From Bacillota bacterium (GTDB taxonomy: Bacteria; Bacillota; Clostridia; Clostridiales; Caloramatoraceae): a stretch of DNA of 36,640 nucleotides. Position numbers and translations under genes: made by a program. Below are positions 15,631-23,119 of the stretch, in pieces. Each line of letters opens with the position of its first letter. The first letter of the stretch is position 1. The notes under the pieces were generated by a model. The model was given only the letters and a program-made list of their open reading frames with translations, was not told the DNA's origin and ran no database searches. The DNA is taken from NCBI GenBank assembly GCA_023415335.1, contig JAEZLD010000002.1:1-36640 (forward strand), written 5' to 3'.

Positions 15631-16476
15631 TTACTTGCTGAGGGGCTGTACTGATATAGCCTCCTCCATCATTTTTGTAAAATCATCAACGGTAAGGGTG
15701 TTGAGAGCACCATTTATTTTATCGCCAAGCTGTGTGTTTCCCTTCTTAAGAGATATTCCTATGTTTATTTCCTCCTCTGACACCTGGAAGTTATCCTCAG
15801 AGTTTGTGAAATCAAGCAACTTAAACTCTGGATATGCTGCACATGCTGCCATTGCAGTAGGCATGTCCGTAACAACAACCTCACATGTTCCAGACTTAAG
15901 TGCAACCAGCATTGCAGGCGCATTGTCCTGAGCTGCAAGTATATTAGCATCCTTTATCTGTGGCAGGCATACATCGTACCATACGGTATTTAGCTGTGAG
16001 GTGCAGGTTGCACCAGCAAGGTCCCCAACTCCGGCTGCATTTGCATATTTTCCATCAGCCTTTACAAGTCCAACTATTGAAGCGTAGTAATATGGGGTTG
16101 AAAAGTCTACTGATTCCAACCTTTCTGATGTAATGGACTGTCCTGCAATGACGCAGTCAACAGTTCCTGATTGAACAGCAGGAACAAGTGAGTCCCAGTC
16201 AGATTTTACTATCTCAAGCTCCATACCCAGCTTTTCAGCAATATACTTAGCCATCATAACATCATATCCATAGGCGTAATCATTACTTCCCTTAATCTTT
16301 ACTGCTCCATTGGAATCATCGTTCTGTGTCCAGTTATAAGGAGCATAGCTGCATTCCATTGCAACGCTAAGTACATTATCCTCCAGTACAGAGGACTTTT
16401 TGCTTGAGCCACAGCCTGTCAGCATTGTGCTGAGGCATAAAATTGTTGTGATAATTAGTGCGATTGTTCTCTTCAT
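15631..16476 (-). CDS. probable lysine-binding lipoprotein of an ABC transporter
   Basis: A 281-residue extracellular solute-binding protein of family 3. A lipoprotein signal (MKRTIALIITTILCLSTM, then LTGC with Cys22 as lipid anchor) precedes the two-lobed domain: YAPYNW, GYDVMMAKYIAEKLGMELE, WDSLVPAVQSGTVDCVIAG, ITSERLESVDFSTPYY, ending LNTLTVDDFTKMMEEA. I start at 16476, not at the open frame from 16575, because AAAGGAAG lies upstream and the lipoprotein signal begins there; the extra 33 codons run through the riboswitch terminator. The lysine riboswitch leader makes lysine the most likely ligand. Confidence 0.93.
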   Translation of the reverse strand: MKRTIALIITTILCLSTMLTGCGSSKKSSVLEDNVLSVAMECSYAPYNWTQNDDSNGAVKIKGSNDYAYGYDVMMAKYIAEKLGMELEIVKSDWDSLVPAVQSGTVDCVIAGQSITSERLESVDFSTPYYYASIVGLVKADGKYANAAGVGDLAGATCTSQLNTVWYDVCLPQIKDANILAAQDNAPAMLVALKSGTCEVVVTDMPTAMAACAAYPEFKLLDFTNSEDNFQVSEEEINIGISLKKGNTQLGDKINGALNTLTVDDFTKMMEEAISVQPLSK

Positions 16477-16509
16477 TTTTATTCTTCCTTTCAGTATCAA
16501 AATTTCGTC

Positions 16510-16544
16510 AAAAAACCCGTGATACCGCCAAGAGGTATCACGGG
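16510..16544 (-). terminator. riboswitch-controlled terminator upstream of the lysine ABC operon
   Basis: A perfect 11-bp stem (CCCGTGATACC 16516-16526 with GGTATCACGGG 16534-16544) is followed on the minus strand by TTTTTT (plus 16510-16515). It lies 34 bases before the start codon. The terminator 5' arm includes GTGATA, which can instead pair with TATCAC at plus 16599-16604 at the edge of aptamer helix P1. Confidence 0.9.
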
Positions 16545-16600
16545 TCTTGGAATACATATATAATGGCCATGCCATCTACACGCAAAAAACAACAACCAGT

Positions 16601-16771
16601 GATAGCGCTCCATTTAAGGCATATAGCTTAAATGACAGTGTTTTACATATTCTGTAAAACCCCAATGGAGCCAGCATGGCAACGCTGAAACCATTTCGGC
16701 AGAAGCCCCTTTCACAAATGCAAGCTTGCCAGCCTAATGCATATGCTAATAATGGATTCCGCTCCTCTATC
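16601..16771 (-). promoter_or_regulatory. lysine riboswitch (L box)
   Basis: On the minus strand the lysine aptamer core is readable in order: GATAGAGGAGCGG (5' side of P1/P2), AAAGGGGCTTCTGCCGAA, GCTGGCTCCATTGGGG, ACACTGTCA and finally TGGAGCGCTATC, whose GCTATC closes P1 with GATAG. These match the conserved blocks of the L box in position and spacing (171 bases). The terminator lies 56 bases further on. Bound lysine should stabilise P1, hide CTATCAC and permit termination; without lysine CTATCAC can pair with GTGATA of the terminator. This predicts repression of the ABC transporter by lysine. Confidence 0.92.
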
Positions 16772-16811
16772 TACTCAGCTTTATTCACAGATTAATTCAA
16801 CAATTTATGAA

Positions 16812-16840
16812 ATAATACTACATATAGCTACAAATGTCAA
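16812..16840 (-). promoter_or_regulatory. sigma-A promoter of the lysine riboswitch operon
   Basis: On the minus strand a perfect TTGACA (plus 16835-16840), a 17-base spacer and TATTAT (plus 16812-16817). The transcript would start near 16804, about 33 bases before the aptamer. Confidence 0.8.
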
Positions 16841-16843
16841 TAC

Positions 16844-16877
16844 ATTTTTATAAATATACTAGTATATTTATAAAAAT
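16844..16877. repeat. perfect 34-bp palindrome upstream of the lysine operon promoter
   Basis: Every base from 16844 to 16877 pairs with its mirror partner about a centre between 16860 and 16861 (core AATATACTAGTATATT). It is AT-only except for one C and one G. It lies 3 bases upstream of the -35 of the lysine operon promoter and 150 bases before femX. It lacks a GC-rich stem and is not a normal terminator; it may be an operator for a dimeric regulator or a cruciform-forming site. The rest of the 16878-17026 spacer is AT-rich and should contain the femX promoter, which I cannot fix. Confidence 0.85.
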
Positions 16878-17026
16878 TACCAGCCATCTGATACTTATTG
16901 CATCAAAAATCAGAAAGAAGTAGCTATAAAATTTATAAGAATAATGTTATTATGGTAATGTAATAATATTTTGTGTACTTTTCTTTAAAGCTATTATTAC
17001 AGTCATACTAAAGAGAGGGAATTACT

Positions 17027-18043
17027 ATGATAGAATTTGTGAATCTGGAGAGAAGCCAGGAATTGGACCAGTTTGTTGCAGACCATAAAAACGGTCATTT
17101 TATGCAGACCAGCCTGTGGGGACGTGCTCGAAGTGACCGTAATTGGATTGGCATAATAGATAGAGATGAAAAGGGTTCTATACAGGGCACCATGGCACTG
17201 CTCTGCAGACCAATGAAAAGAATAAACCAGCAGCTTTTATATGCCCCAAGAGGTCCGGTATTCAACGATTTAAACACTTTTTTAAAGCTAGTTGACGCTG
17301 CTATCGCCTACGGCAAAAAAAATCATGGATATATGCTGCGTATTGACCCGCCTATTTTAGCAGGCGACACCAAGTTTGCATCCCTGGCAGTAAAAAAAGG
17401 CTTCTCCATTAGCAGTGAGGCAGGTTTTGGAACCTATCAGCCTAAAAATGTATACCAGACAGATTTAACAGGTATGACAGAGGAAACACTTATGCAGAGC
17501 TTTCACCAGAAGACCAGATACAATATAAGACTTGCCATACGCAAGGGAGTTACGGTTCGTGAAGGAACCGTTGCAGATGTTCCCGTTTTCCATGATATGC
17601 TGAAGGATACCGGAAAGCGTGATGGCTTCACAGTACATCCACAAAGCTTTTATACCGAGTTTATGGAAGCTATGCCGGAAAGTGCCCACCTGTTTATTGC
17701 AGAGGTAGAGGGAAAGGCAGTTGCAGGCACCATGGAGGTAATACAGGGTGCTAAGGCTTGGTATGTTTATGGTGGCTCATATGTAGAACACCGAAATCTT
17801 ATGCCAAACTATCTTCTTCAGTGGGAAATGATGAGGGCTGGACTTAACAGCGGATGTACCCTCTATGACTTCAGAGGAGTTGAGGGCTTCCCTACAGAGG
17901 ATAACCCCAAATATGGACTCCATCGCTTCAAGCAGGGCTTTAATAGTAATTTTGTGGAGTATGTAGGGCAGATGGACCTGATTATCAGTAAGTTTTCTTA
18001 TAATCTTGTACGTGTTGTACAGCGTTTATCAAGTCTTGGTTAA
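17027..18043 (+). CDS. FemX/FemAB-family peptidoglycan bridge peptidyltransferase
   Basis: A 338-residue FemAB-fold protein built from two GNAT-like halves. Recognisable blocks are GHFMQTSLWGRARSDRNW, LLYAPRGPVFN, the central FHQKTRYNIRLAIRKGV (substrate-binding KxRYNIR motif of the family), LFIAEVEGKAVAGTMEV, AWYVYGGS, PNYLLQWEMM and the C-terminal YDFRGVEGF, GLHRFKQGF. Family members add amino acids from aminoacyl-tRNA to the stem peptide of lipid II in the cytoplasm. The long helical arm of FemA/FemB is not obvious, favouring the FemX-like subgroup. The amino acid added is unknown. The tRNA genes for Glu, Val and Asp are neighbours on the opposite strand, probably by coincidence. Confidence 0.92.
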   Translation: MIEFVNLERSQELDQFVADHKNGHFMQTSLWGRARSDRNWIGIIDRDEKGSIQGTMALLCRPMKRINQQLLYAPRGPVFNDLNTFLKLVDAAIAYGKKNHGYMLRIDPPILAGDTKFASLAVKKGFSISSEAGFGTYQPKNVYQTDLTGMTEETLMQSFHQKTRYNIRLAIRKGVTVREGTVADVPVFHDMLKDTGKRDGFTVHPQSFYTEFMEAMPESAHLFIAEVEGKAVAGTMEVIQGAKAWYVYGGSYVEHRNLMPNYLLQWEMMRAGLNSGCTLYDFRGVEGFPTEDNPKYGLHRFKQGFNSNFVEYVGQMDLIISKFSYNLVRVVQRLSSLG

Positions 18044-18053
18044 AATACTAAAA

Positions 18054-18085
18054 AACCTGATGAATCAAAATCATCAGGTTTTTTT
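18054..18085 (+). terminator. intrinsic terminator of the femX gene
   Basis: AACCTGATGA (18054-18063) pairs with TCATCAGGTT (18071-18080), followed by a T run. It begins 10 bases after the stop codon. Confidence 0.9.
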
Positions 18086-18110
18086 ATGCGCTACAAGCAC
18101 GCTTCATTCG

Positions 18111-18148
18111 AAAAAAACTCTTTTGTCTACCAGACAAAAGAGTTTTTT
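18111..18148. terminator. terminator of the tRNA operon
   Basis: A very long stem of about 16 bp (18111-18127 with 18133-18148, core ACTCTTTTGTC/GACAAAAGAGT) has a 5-base loop and A/T tracts on both sides. On the minus strand it starts 2 bases after the CCA end of tRNA-Asp and ends in TTTTTTT. It also backs up the femX terminator. Confidence 0.88.
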
Positions 18149-18149
18149 A

Positions 18150-18227
18150 TGGCGACCCAGAAGGGGCTCGAACCCTCGACCTCTGCCGTGACAGGGCAGC
18201 ACTCTAACCAAACTGAGCTACTGGGCC
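18150..18227 (-). tRNA. tRNA-Asp (GTC)
   Basis: The acceptor stem GGCCCAG pairs with CTGGGTC; the anticodon loop CTGTCAC reads GTC. The T arm GAGGGTTCGAGCCCCTT is normal. The 3' CCA is encoded (plus 18150-18152). It is the last of three tRNA genes on the minus strand. Confidence 0.96.
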
Positions 18228-18249
18228 ATAATATATCTTATCAAAATAA

Positions 18250-18325
18250 TGGTGGGAACTATAGGGCTCGAACCTATGACCCTCTGCTTGTAAGGCAGAT
18301 GCTCTCCCAGCTGAGCTAAGCTCCC
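18250..18325 (-). tRNA. tRNA-Val (TAC)
   Basis: The acceptor stem GGGAGCT pairs with AGTTCCC; the anticodon loop CTTACAA reads TAC. The D arm AGCTCAGCTGGGAGAGC and the T arm with GGTTCGAGCC are standard. The CCA is encoded. Confidence 0.96.
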
Positions 18326-18331
18326 ACTAAA

Positions 18332-18406
18332 TGGTGACCCCTACGGGATTCGAACCCATGTTACCGCCGTGAAAGGGCGATGTCTTAACCGCTTGACCAA
18401 GGGGCC
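18332..18406 (-). tRNA. tRNA-Glu (TTC)
   Basis: The acceptor stem GGCCCCT pairs with AGGGGTC; the anticodon loop CTTTCAC reads TTC. The CCA is encoded. It is the promoter-proximal gene of the Glu-Val-Asp cluster, with only 6 bases to tRNA-Val. Confidence 0.96.
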
Positions 18407-18444
18407 ATATTATGCTGTTGCCAGTGCAATTACTGACAAGTAAT

Positions 18445-18473
18445 ATAATACAAGAAATCTGTCTTCCCGTCAA
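18445..18473 (-). promoter_or_regulatory. promoter of the tRNA-Glu-Val-Asp operon
   Basis: On the minus strand TTGACG (plus 18468-18473), a 17-base spacer and TATTAT (plus 18445-18450) lie about 40 bases upstream of tRNA-Glu. Confidence 0.75.
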
Positions 18474-18577
18474 TATTTTTTTATTAATTTTAACATGTAT
18501 ATATTGCCACGTATCTATAAGCATAAAGGCAATAGCTTAAAAGTACTTTGTAGGGGCCCCCACCCAGCTTATATAGC

Positions 18578-18657
18578 GAAAAGCCTGCTTATTATCAAAC
18601 AGGCTTTTCCTCATTTTCTCTTCTCTTTTATCTCTTATCTCTTAACTGGCAAAGCGT
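18578..18657 (-). repeat. purine-rich tail plus intrinsic terminator after purA, repeated after aroB
   Basis: On the minus strand, after the purA stop, a purine-rich run (AAGAGATAAGAGATAAAAG and onward) leads to GAAAAGCCTG (18578-18587), which pairs with CAGGCTTTTC (18600-18609) as a terminator. GAGGAAAAGCCTGTTTGA (plus 18595-18612) and AGAGATAAGAG recur exactly in the plus strand after aroB (31682-31729). Confidence 0.75.
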
Positions 18658-19944
18658 TTAGTATCTATTAACTACCATCGTCTGTTCTCTTCCTGGTCCT
18701 ACTGATACAACAGAAATCCTTGTATCTGTAAACTCCTCAATTCTTCTGAGGTACTTCTGGGCATTTGGATGAAGCTCCTCAAAGCTCTTTGCTTTCTGAA
18801 CGCTGTCATCCCAGCCATCAAACTCCTCATATACAGGCTTACACTCTGCCAGATCCTCAAGGGATGCTGGGAAGTAATCTATAACCCTTCCGTTAAACTC
18901 ATAGCCTGTGCATATCTTAATCTTATCTATTCCTGACAAGGTATCCAGCTTTGTAATAGCAAGGCTAGTAAGTCCTGAAAGCCTTACTGCATACTTTATT
19001 ATTACCAGGTCAAGCCATCCACATCTTCTGGCTCTTCCGGTTGTAACTCCATATTCAAAGCCTTTTTCCCTTATATGGTCTCCCATAGCATCAGAAAGCT
19101 CTGTTGGAAATGGGCCCTTTCCCACCCTTGTGGTGTAAGCCTTGGTCACTCCCACTGCTGTATCTATCATAGTAGGACCTACTCCTGCTCCTACACATAC
19201 TGCTCCAGCAATAGGATGTGAGGATGTTACATATGGATAGGTTCCATAGTCTATATCAAGAAGTGTGCCCTGTGCTCCTTCAAAGAGAACATTCTTATCT
19301 GCTTTAAGTGCATCATACACTATTACTGTAGTATCAGTTATATATGGCTTAAGCATCTTTGCATATTCCATATAAGTGTTGTATACCTCATCATAATCAA
19401 CACTCTCTGCCCCATATACCTTAGTTATTATATCATTTTTCACATCAAGTGCCGCTTTTAGCCTTTCAGCAAAAACCTGCGGATGGAGCAAATCGCATAC
19501 CCTTAAACCTGAACGCTCTGCCTTATCAGTGTAGCAGGGACCTATCCCCTTGCCTGTTGTACCGATATCAGCCTTGCCTCTTCCCTTTTCGGAAAGTCCA
19601 TCTATTATCTTATGATATGGCATTATAATATGGGCCCTGTCACTTATGGACAGCTTTTCAGGAGTGACCTGCACCCCCACGCCCTCAAGATATGATTTCT
19701 CCTCAAAAAACGCTTTAGGATCAAATACGACACCATCTCCAATAATGCACTTACAATCATCAAATAGAATGCCTGAAGGTATAAGATGCAGCTTATACTG
19801 CTTCCCATTAACCTCTACAGTGTGACCTGCGTTATTTCCTCCTTGGAACCTTACTACTACCTCTGCATCCTGAGCTAGGAAATCGGTCATCTTACCCTTT
19901 CCTTCATCTCCCCATTGTGCTCCAACTACTACTTGACCTGACAT
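18658..19944 (-). CDS. purA: adenylosuccinate synthetase
   Basis: A 428-residue cytoplasmic enzyme joining IMP and aspartate with GTP hydrolysis, the first committed step to AMP. Family signatures are complete: GTP loop VVVGAQWGDEGKGK with catalytic Asp, GGNNAGHTV with catalytic His, IGTTGKGIGPCYTDKAER, FEGAQGTLLDIDYGTYPYVT, TGRARRCGWLD and TKLDTLSG. The length is normal. GAGGTG precedes the ATG. It lies 31 bases after the FAD oxidoreductase gene on the same strand and probably shares its promoter. Confidence 0.98.
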   Translation of the reverse strand: MSGQVVVGAQWGDEGKGKMTDFLAQDAEVVVRFQGGNNAGHTVEVNGKQYKLHLIPSGILFDDCKCIIGDGVVFDPKAFFEEKSYLEGVGVQVTPEKLSISDRAHIIMPYHKIIDGLSEKGRGKADIGTTGKGIGPCYTDKAERSGLRVCDLLHPQVFAERLKAALDVKNDIITKVYGAESVDYDEVYNTYMEYAKMLKPYITDTTVIVYDALKADKNVLFEGAQGTLLDIDYGTYPYVTSSHPIAGAVCVGAGVGPTMIDTAVGVTKAYTTRVGKGPFPTELSDAMGDHIREKGFEYGVTTGRARRCGWLDLVIIKYAVRLSGLTSLAITKLDTLSGIDKIKICTGYEFNGRVIDYFPASLEDLAECKPVYEEFDGWDDSVQKAKSFEELHPNAQKYLRRIEEFTDTRISVVSVGPGREQTMVVNRY

Positions 19945-19975
19945 ATAAACACCTCATATCTATTTAATATACTAT

Positions 19976-21352
19976 TTAATGCTTGAACTGCTCTGATATA
20001 ACCCTTGCGGCATATACACCGCTGGCTGATGCCTGGGAAAGTGAATGGGTTACCCCTGAAGCATCTCCCAGTACATACAGTCCTTTTATACAGGTTTCCA
20101 GATTACTGTCCACCTTTACCTTTGAATTATAGAATTTAACCTCAACCCCATATAAAAGAGTATCCTCATTGGCTGTACCCGGGGCAATGTTATTAAGTGC
20201 ATAAATCATCTCTATTATATCATCCAGCTGCCTCTTTGGAATAACCAGGCTCAAATCACCAGGAACAGCATTAAGAGTAGGAATCGTAAAGCTCTTCGCC
20301 ATCCTCTTTTCATTGGTTCTTCTTCCGGATATTAAATCCCCAAAGCGCTGTATTATTATGCCTCCTCCCAGCATATTGCTGAGCCTTGCAATAGACTCTC
20401 CATAGCCGTTGCTGTCTTTAAAGGGCTCTGTAAAGTGGTTTGAAACCAGCAGTGCAAAGTTGGTATTGGCTGTATGGAGTGAAGGGTCTGAATAGCTGTG
20501 TCCATTTACCGTAACTATCCCGTTGGTGTTCTCACTTACCACCTCTCCGTATGGATTCATGCAGAAAGTTCTTACCATGTCATTATACTTCTTAGTTTTA
20601 TATACTATCTTACTTTCGTATACATCCTTTGTAATATGCTCAAATATCTCTGCAGGAAGCTCAACCCTGACTCCAATGTCCACACGGTTACTTTCTGTAT
20701 CTATTCCTAATTCCCTGCACACCCCTGATACCCACTTGGAGCCAGAGCGGCCTGTAGCAAGCACAAGTCTGGAACAGGTATAATCTCCTTTCGAGGTTGA
20801 AACGGTGAAGCTATTGTTTTCACCACATACATTCTTAACCTCAGTATCAAAAAGTATTTCCACCTTATCCTTTAAATAATCATATATTCTTCCCATTATA
20901 ACCAGGTTTCTATCAGTACCTAAATGCCTTACCTGGGCATCCAGCAGATGCAGGTCATACTGTATAGCCTTGCTTTTAAGTACAGAATTGTGAGTGCTGT
21001 ATAGTTTGGCCTCTGATCCTCCCATACTGCAAAGTATGCTGTCCACATACTGCATAAGGTCCATGGCCTCATTTTTCCCTACATAGCTCCACAGCTCTCC
21101 GCCAAAATTATTGGTTATATTGTACTTTCCGTCTGAAAGGCTTCCTGCTCCTCCATAACCATTGGTTATGCTGCATATTCCGCAGTTGACACATGTGGTT
21201 ATTTTCTTACCATCAATAGGACATTTTCTTTTATCTAATGAGTGACCTTTTTCTATCATAAGTATTTTTATATCAGGATTTAATGTTGACATTTCATATG
21301 CTGTAAATATACCTGCTGCTCCAGCACCTACTATTATTACATCATAATTCAT
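19976..21352 (-). CDS. FAD-dependent oxidoreductase of the COG2509 type with Cys-rich motif
   Basis: A 458-residue flavoprotein. The N terminus MNYDVIIVGAGAAGIFTAYE is the dinucleotide-binding Rossmann motif. A cluster of four cysteines (CPIDGKKITTC then VNCGIC) runs into ITNGYGGAGSLSDGKYN, a pattern of uncharacterised FAD-dependent dehydrogenases; the cysteines could hold an Fe-S cluster or a redox disulfide. LVLATGRSGSKWV and the C-terminal GLYVLGDASGVTHSLSQASA complete the FAD site. I start at 21352 because GAGAGGGGG is well spaced for it; starts at 21358 or 21391 are poorly placed. It is co-directional with purA. The substrate is unknown. Confidence 0.85.
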   Translation of the reverse strand: MNYDVIIVGAGAAGIFTAYEMSTLNPDIKILMIEKGHSLDKRKCPIDGKKITTCVNCGICSITNGYGGAGSLSDGKYNITNNFGGELWSYVGKNEAMDLMQYVDSILCSMGGSEAKLYSTHNSVLKSKAIQYDLHLLDAQVRHLGTDRNLVIMGRIYDYLKDKVEILFDTEVKNVCGENNSFTVSTSKGDYTCSRLVLATGRSGSKWVSGVCRELGIDTESNRVDIGVRVELPAEIFEHITKDVYESKIVYKTKKYNDMVRTFCMNPYGEVVSENTNGIVTVNGHSYSDPSLHTANTNFALLVSNHFTEPFKDSNGYGESIARLSNMLGGGIIIQRFGDLISGRRTNEKRMAKSFTIPTLNAVPGDLSLVIPKRQLDDIIEMIYALNNIAPGTANEDTLLYGVEVKFYNSKVKVDSNLETCIKGLYVLGDASGVTHSLSQASASGVYAARVISEQFKH

Positions 21353-21381
21353 TGTCATACCCCCTCTCGAATTGCATAATA

Positions 21382-21410
21382 ATAGTAGCAAATATCGTAA
21401 TAATAGTCAA
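21382..21410 (-). promoter_or_regulatory. promoter of the FAD oxidoreductase-purA unit
   Basis: On the minus strand TTGACT (plus 21405-21410), 17 bases and TACTAT (plus 21382-21387). It begins 30 bases before the start codon. The rest of the divergent spacer to 21626 is AT-rich; I see no clear signal-peptidase promoter. Confidence 0.6.
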
Positions 21411-21626
21411 GAATATACGTACTTTTTATTTTTAATGTTTTGTTAAGTTCGCTATGTAACGAATATTATATAGATAAACACCAATGCGAGACACAATAGC
21501 ATTCAGTGTAAGCTTATTATTTACAATAATATAAGGTTTCTATGAATATTTATATTAATATAATCTCCTGACTTCTGTCTAAACCTACACTGTATATGGT
21601 AGAATATATAGGAGGTGAATTTACAT

Positions 21627-22133
21627 ATGCTTATAAAGTTTATAAAGGACTGGGTTATTCCCATCCTAATAGCTCTGGTTATTACAGTACTTATAAATAA
21701 ATTCGTATTTTTTAATATACAGGTGCCAACATCCTCCATGTATCCCACAATAATGGAGGGAGACAGGATAACAGTTCTCAGAGTTCACAACTTATCCAAG
21801 CTGAAAAGGGGGGATATTGTAGTCTTCAATTCTGACGAGTTAAAGGAAACATTGGTTAAACGCCTTATAGGGCTTCCTGGTGATAAGGTTGAAATACGTG
21901 CGGGGGAACAGGTCTACATAAACGGGTCCGAATTTAAGCAGGACTTCAGCTACTCCATAGATGATTATACAGGCACCTTTACCGTTCCTGAGGGCTGTTA
22001 CTTCTTTTTAGGAGACAATAGGGTGGGTTCCTATGATTCAAGAAAGTGGAACAATCCATATATTTCAGGAGATAACATAATGGGTAGAGCTGCCATCCGT
22101 ATTTTTCCCTTTAACAGGTTTGGAAAGCTGTAG
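21627..22133 (+). CDS. lepB: signal peptidase I
   Basis: A 168-residue type I signal peptidase. One N-terminal transmembrane helix (about 8-28) is followed by the extracellular catalytic domain with Ser37 in VPTSSMYPTI and Lys78 in LVKRLIGLPGDKVEI, then FFLGDNRVGSYDSRKW and GRAAIRIFPFNRFG. Short Gram-positive SipS-type architecture. I choose the ATG at 21627 because GGAGG is 11 bases upstream; the GTG at 21615 overlaps that site. The CPBP protease gene follows after 46 bases on the same strand. Confidence 0.95.
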   Translation: MLIKFIKDWVIPILIALVITVLINKFVFFNIQVPTSSMYPTIMEGDRITVLRVHNLSKLKRGDIVVFNSDELKETLVKRLIGLPGDKVEIRAGEQVYINGSEFKQDFSYSIDDYTGTFTVPEGCYFFLGDNRVGSYDSRKWNNPYISGDNIMGRAAIRIFPFNRFGKL

Positions 22134-22179
22134 ATTATCAAGCTGTGTTTATTTAATGTAACTAAGAAGGAGGCAACAC

Positions 22180-23037
22180 ATGAAACAAGATTCCCAGTTA
22201 AAAAAATCCATTCTTTTTTCAATTTTCCTATTAACCTTTTACTTTGGAGGCTCCTATATTCTAAGCCTTATATTCAAGCATTACAGTATAAGTCCTACAG
22301 AAGTTGAAGGTATTCTTATATCCCAGCTTGGCCTTGTACTTATTCCAGTTATTATATATTTCTTAATAACAAGAAACAGCTTGGTTAAGACCCTTAAGCT
22401 TTACCCCATAAACCTCATGTGCCTGATGAAGATAATATTGTTCACCATATGCATACAGCCCCTTGTAATGACTGTATCGGCAATAGGAAACCTGTTTTTT
22501 GCCAACCACACTACAAGTGTAATGCTGGGCCTCACTAACACCCTGTCCTATCCTGCAATGCTGCTTCTTACTGCAGTACTTCCTGCCATAATTGAAGAGA
22601 TATCCTTAAGAGGCATCATATTATCAGGCTTTAAGGGCAGGCCCACATTCCCCTCAGCAGTTATAAACGGGATAATATTTGCAGTGCTCCATGGTAATGT
22701 ACAGCAGGGACTTTACGCTTTTGTACTTGGATTTATATTCGTATACCTTGTTAATGCTTCAGGCTCAATAGCCGCATCCATGATAGCGCACTTCATAATC
22801 AATGCCTCCTCTGTAACCTTGGTATATGCACTGTCTGATGTTTATAGGGGCCTTGGCTCCTCATCAGGCTCTTCCCAGGTGACCCTATCCCTTGCCTCTC
22901 AGGAAGCCCTTCTTGCCATTGGAGTGCTTGCAATACTATCTATTGGCTTTACCTTCCTGGCATATCTTCTTTACAGGAGTATAAAAAACCAGGGAAAGAC
23001 GTTTTTTAAGGATAGAGGAAATACCATAACAATATAG
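22180..23037 (+). CDS. CPBP family intramembrane glutamic endopeptidase
   Basis: A 285-residue membrane protein with about eight hydrophobic segments. The abortive-infection/CAAX-protease core is intact: EEISLRG (E139, E140, R144), FAVLHGN (H171) and MIAHFIINAS (H204), the glutamate and histidines that form the Rce1-like active site. Substrates of bacterial members are mostly unknown; some act in peptide maturation or immunity to bacteriocins. GAAGGAGG precedes the ATG. It is likely co-transcribed with signal peptidase I, so processing of exported proteins is a reasonable but unproven link. Confidence 0.9.
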   Translation: MKQDSQLKKSILFSIFLLTFYFGGSYILSLIFKHYSISPTEVEGILISQLGLVLIPVIIYFLITRNSLVKTLKLYPINLMCLMKIILFTICIQPLVMTVSAIGNLFFANHTTSVMLGLTNTLSYPAMLLLTAVLPAIIEEISLRGIILSGFKGRPTFPSAVINGIIFAVLHGNVQQGLYAFVLGFIFVYLVNASGSIAASMIAHFIINASSVTLVYALSDVYRGLGSSSGSSQVTLSLASQEALLAIGVLAILSIGFTFLAYLLYRSIKNQGKTFFKDRGNTITI

Positions 23038-23074
23038 TTGATTTAGAAAAAGAGTAAAAACCGGATTTTTCCGT

Positions 23075-23110
23075 ATAAAAAAACCAGATGGGGTAACCAT
23101 CTGGTTTTTA
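23075..23110. terminator. bidirectional terminator between the CPBP gene and nupQ
   Basis: AACCAGATGG (23082-23091) pairs with CCATCTGGTT (23097-23106), with a T run on the plus strand and a T run on the minus strand (plus 23077-23083 are A). It ends two convergent transcripts. Confidence 0.9.
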
Positions 23111-23119
23111 TTTATATCC

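Noticed and set aside
16477..16575. N-terminal extension of the lysine-binding lipoprotein (33 codons from 16575).
   Set aside because: It runs through the riboswitch terminator, has no ribosome binding site and would place the lipoprotein signal inside the protein.
16477..16800. T-box riboswitch upstream of the ABC operon, suggested by GGCGGTATCACGGG at the terminator.
   Set aside because: The upstream RNA carries the ordered conserved blocks of a lysine riboswitch, no T-box stem I or specifier loop is seen, and the motif is explained by the terminator stem.
18006..18319. Overlapping plus-strand ORFs of 61 and 77 codons.
   Set aside because: They read through the antisense of the tRNA genes and a terminator.
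22134..23037. CPBP protease as a bacteriocin-immunity gene.
   Set aside because: No bacteriocin precursor, modification enzyme or dedicated exporter lies nearby; signal peptidase I is a general enzyme.
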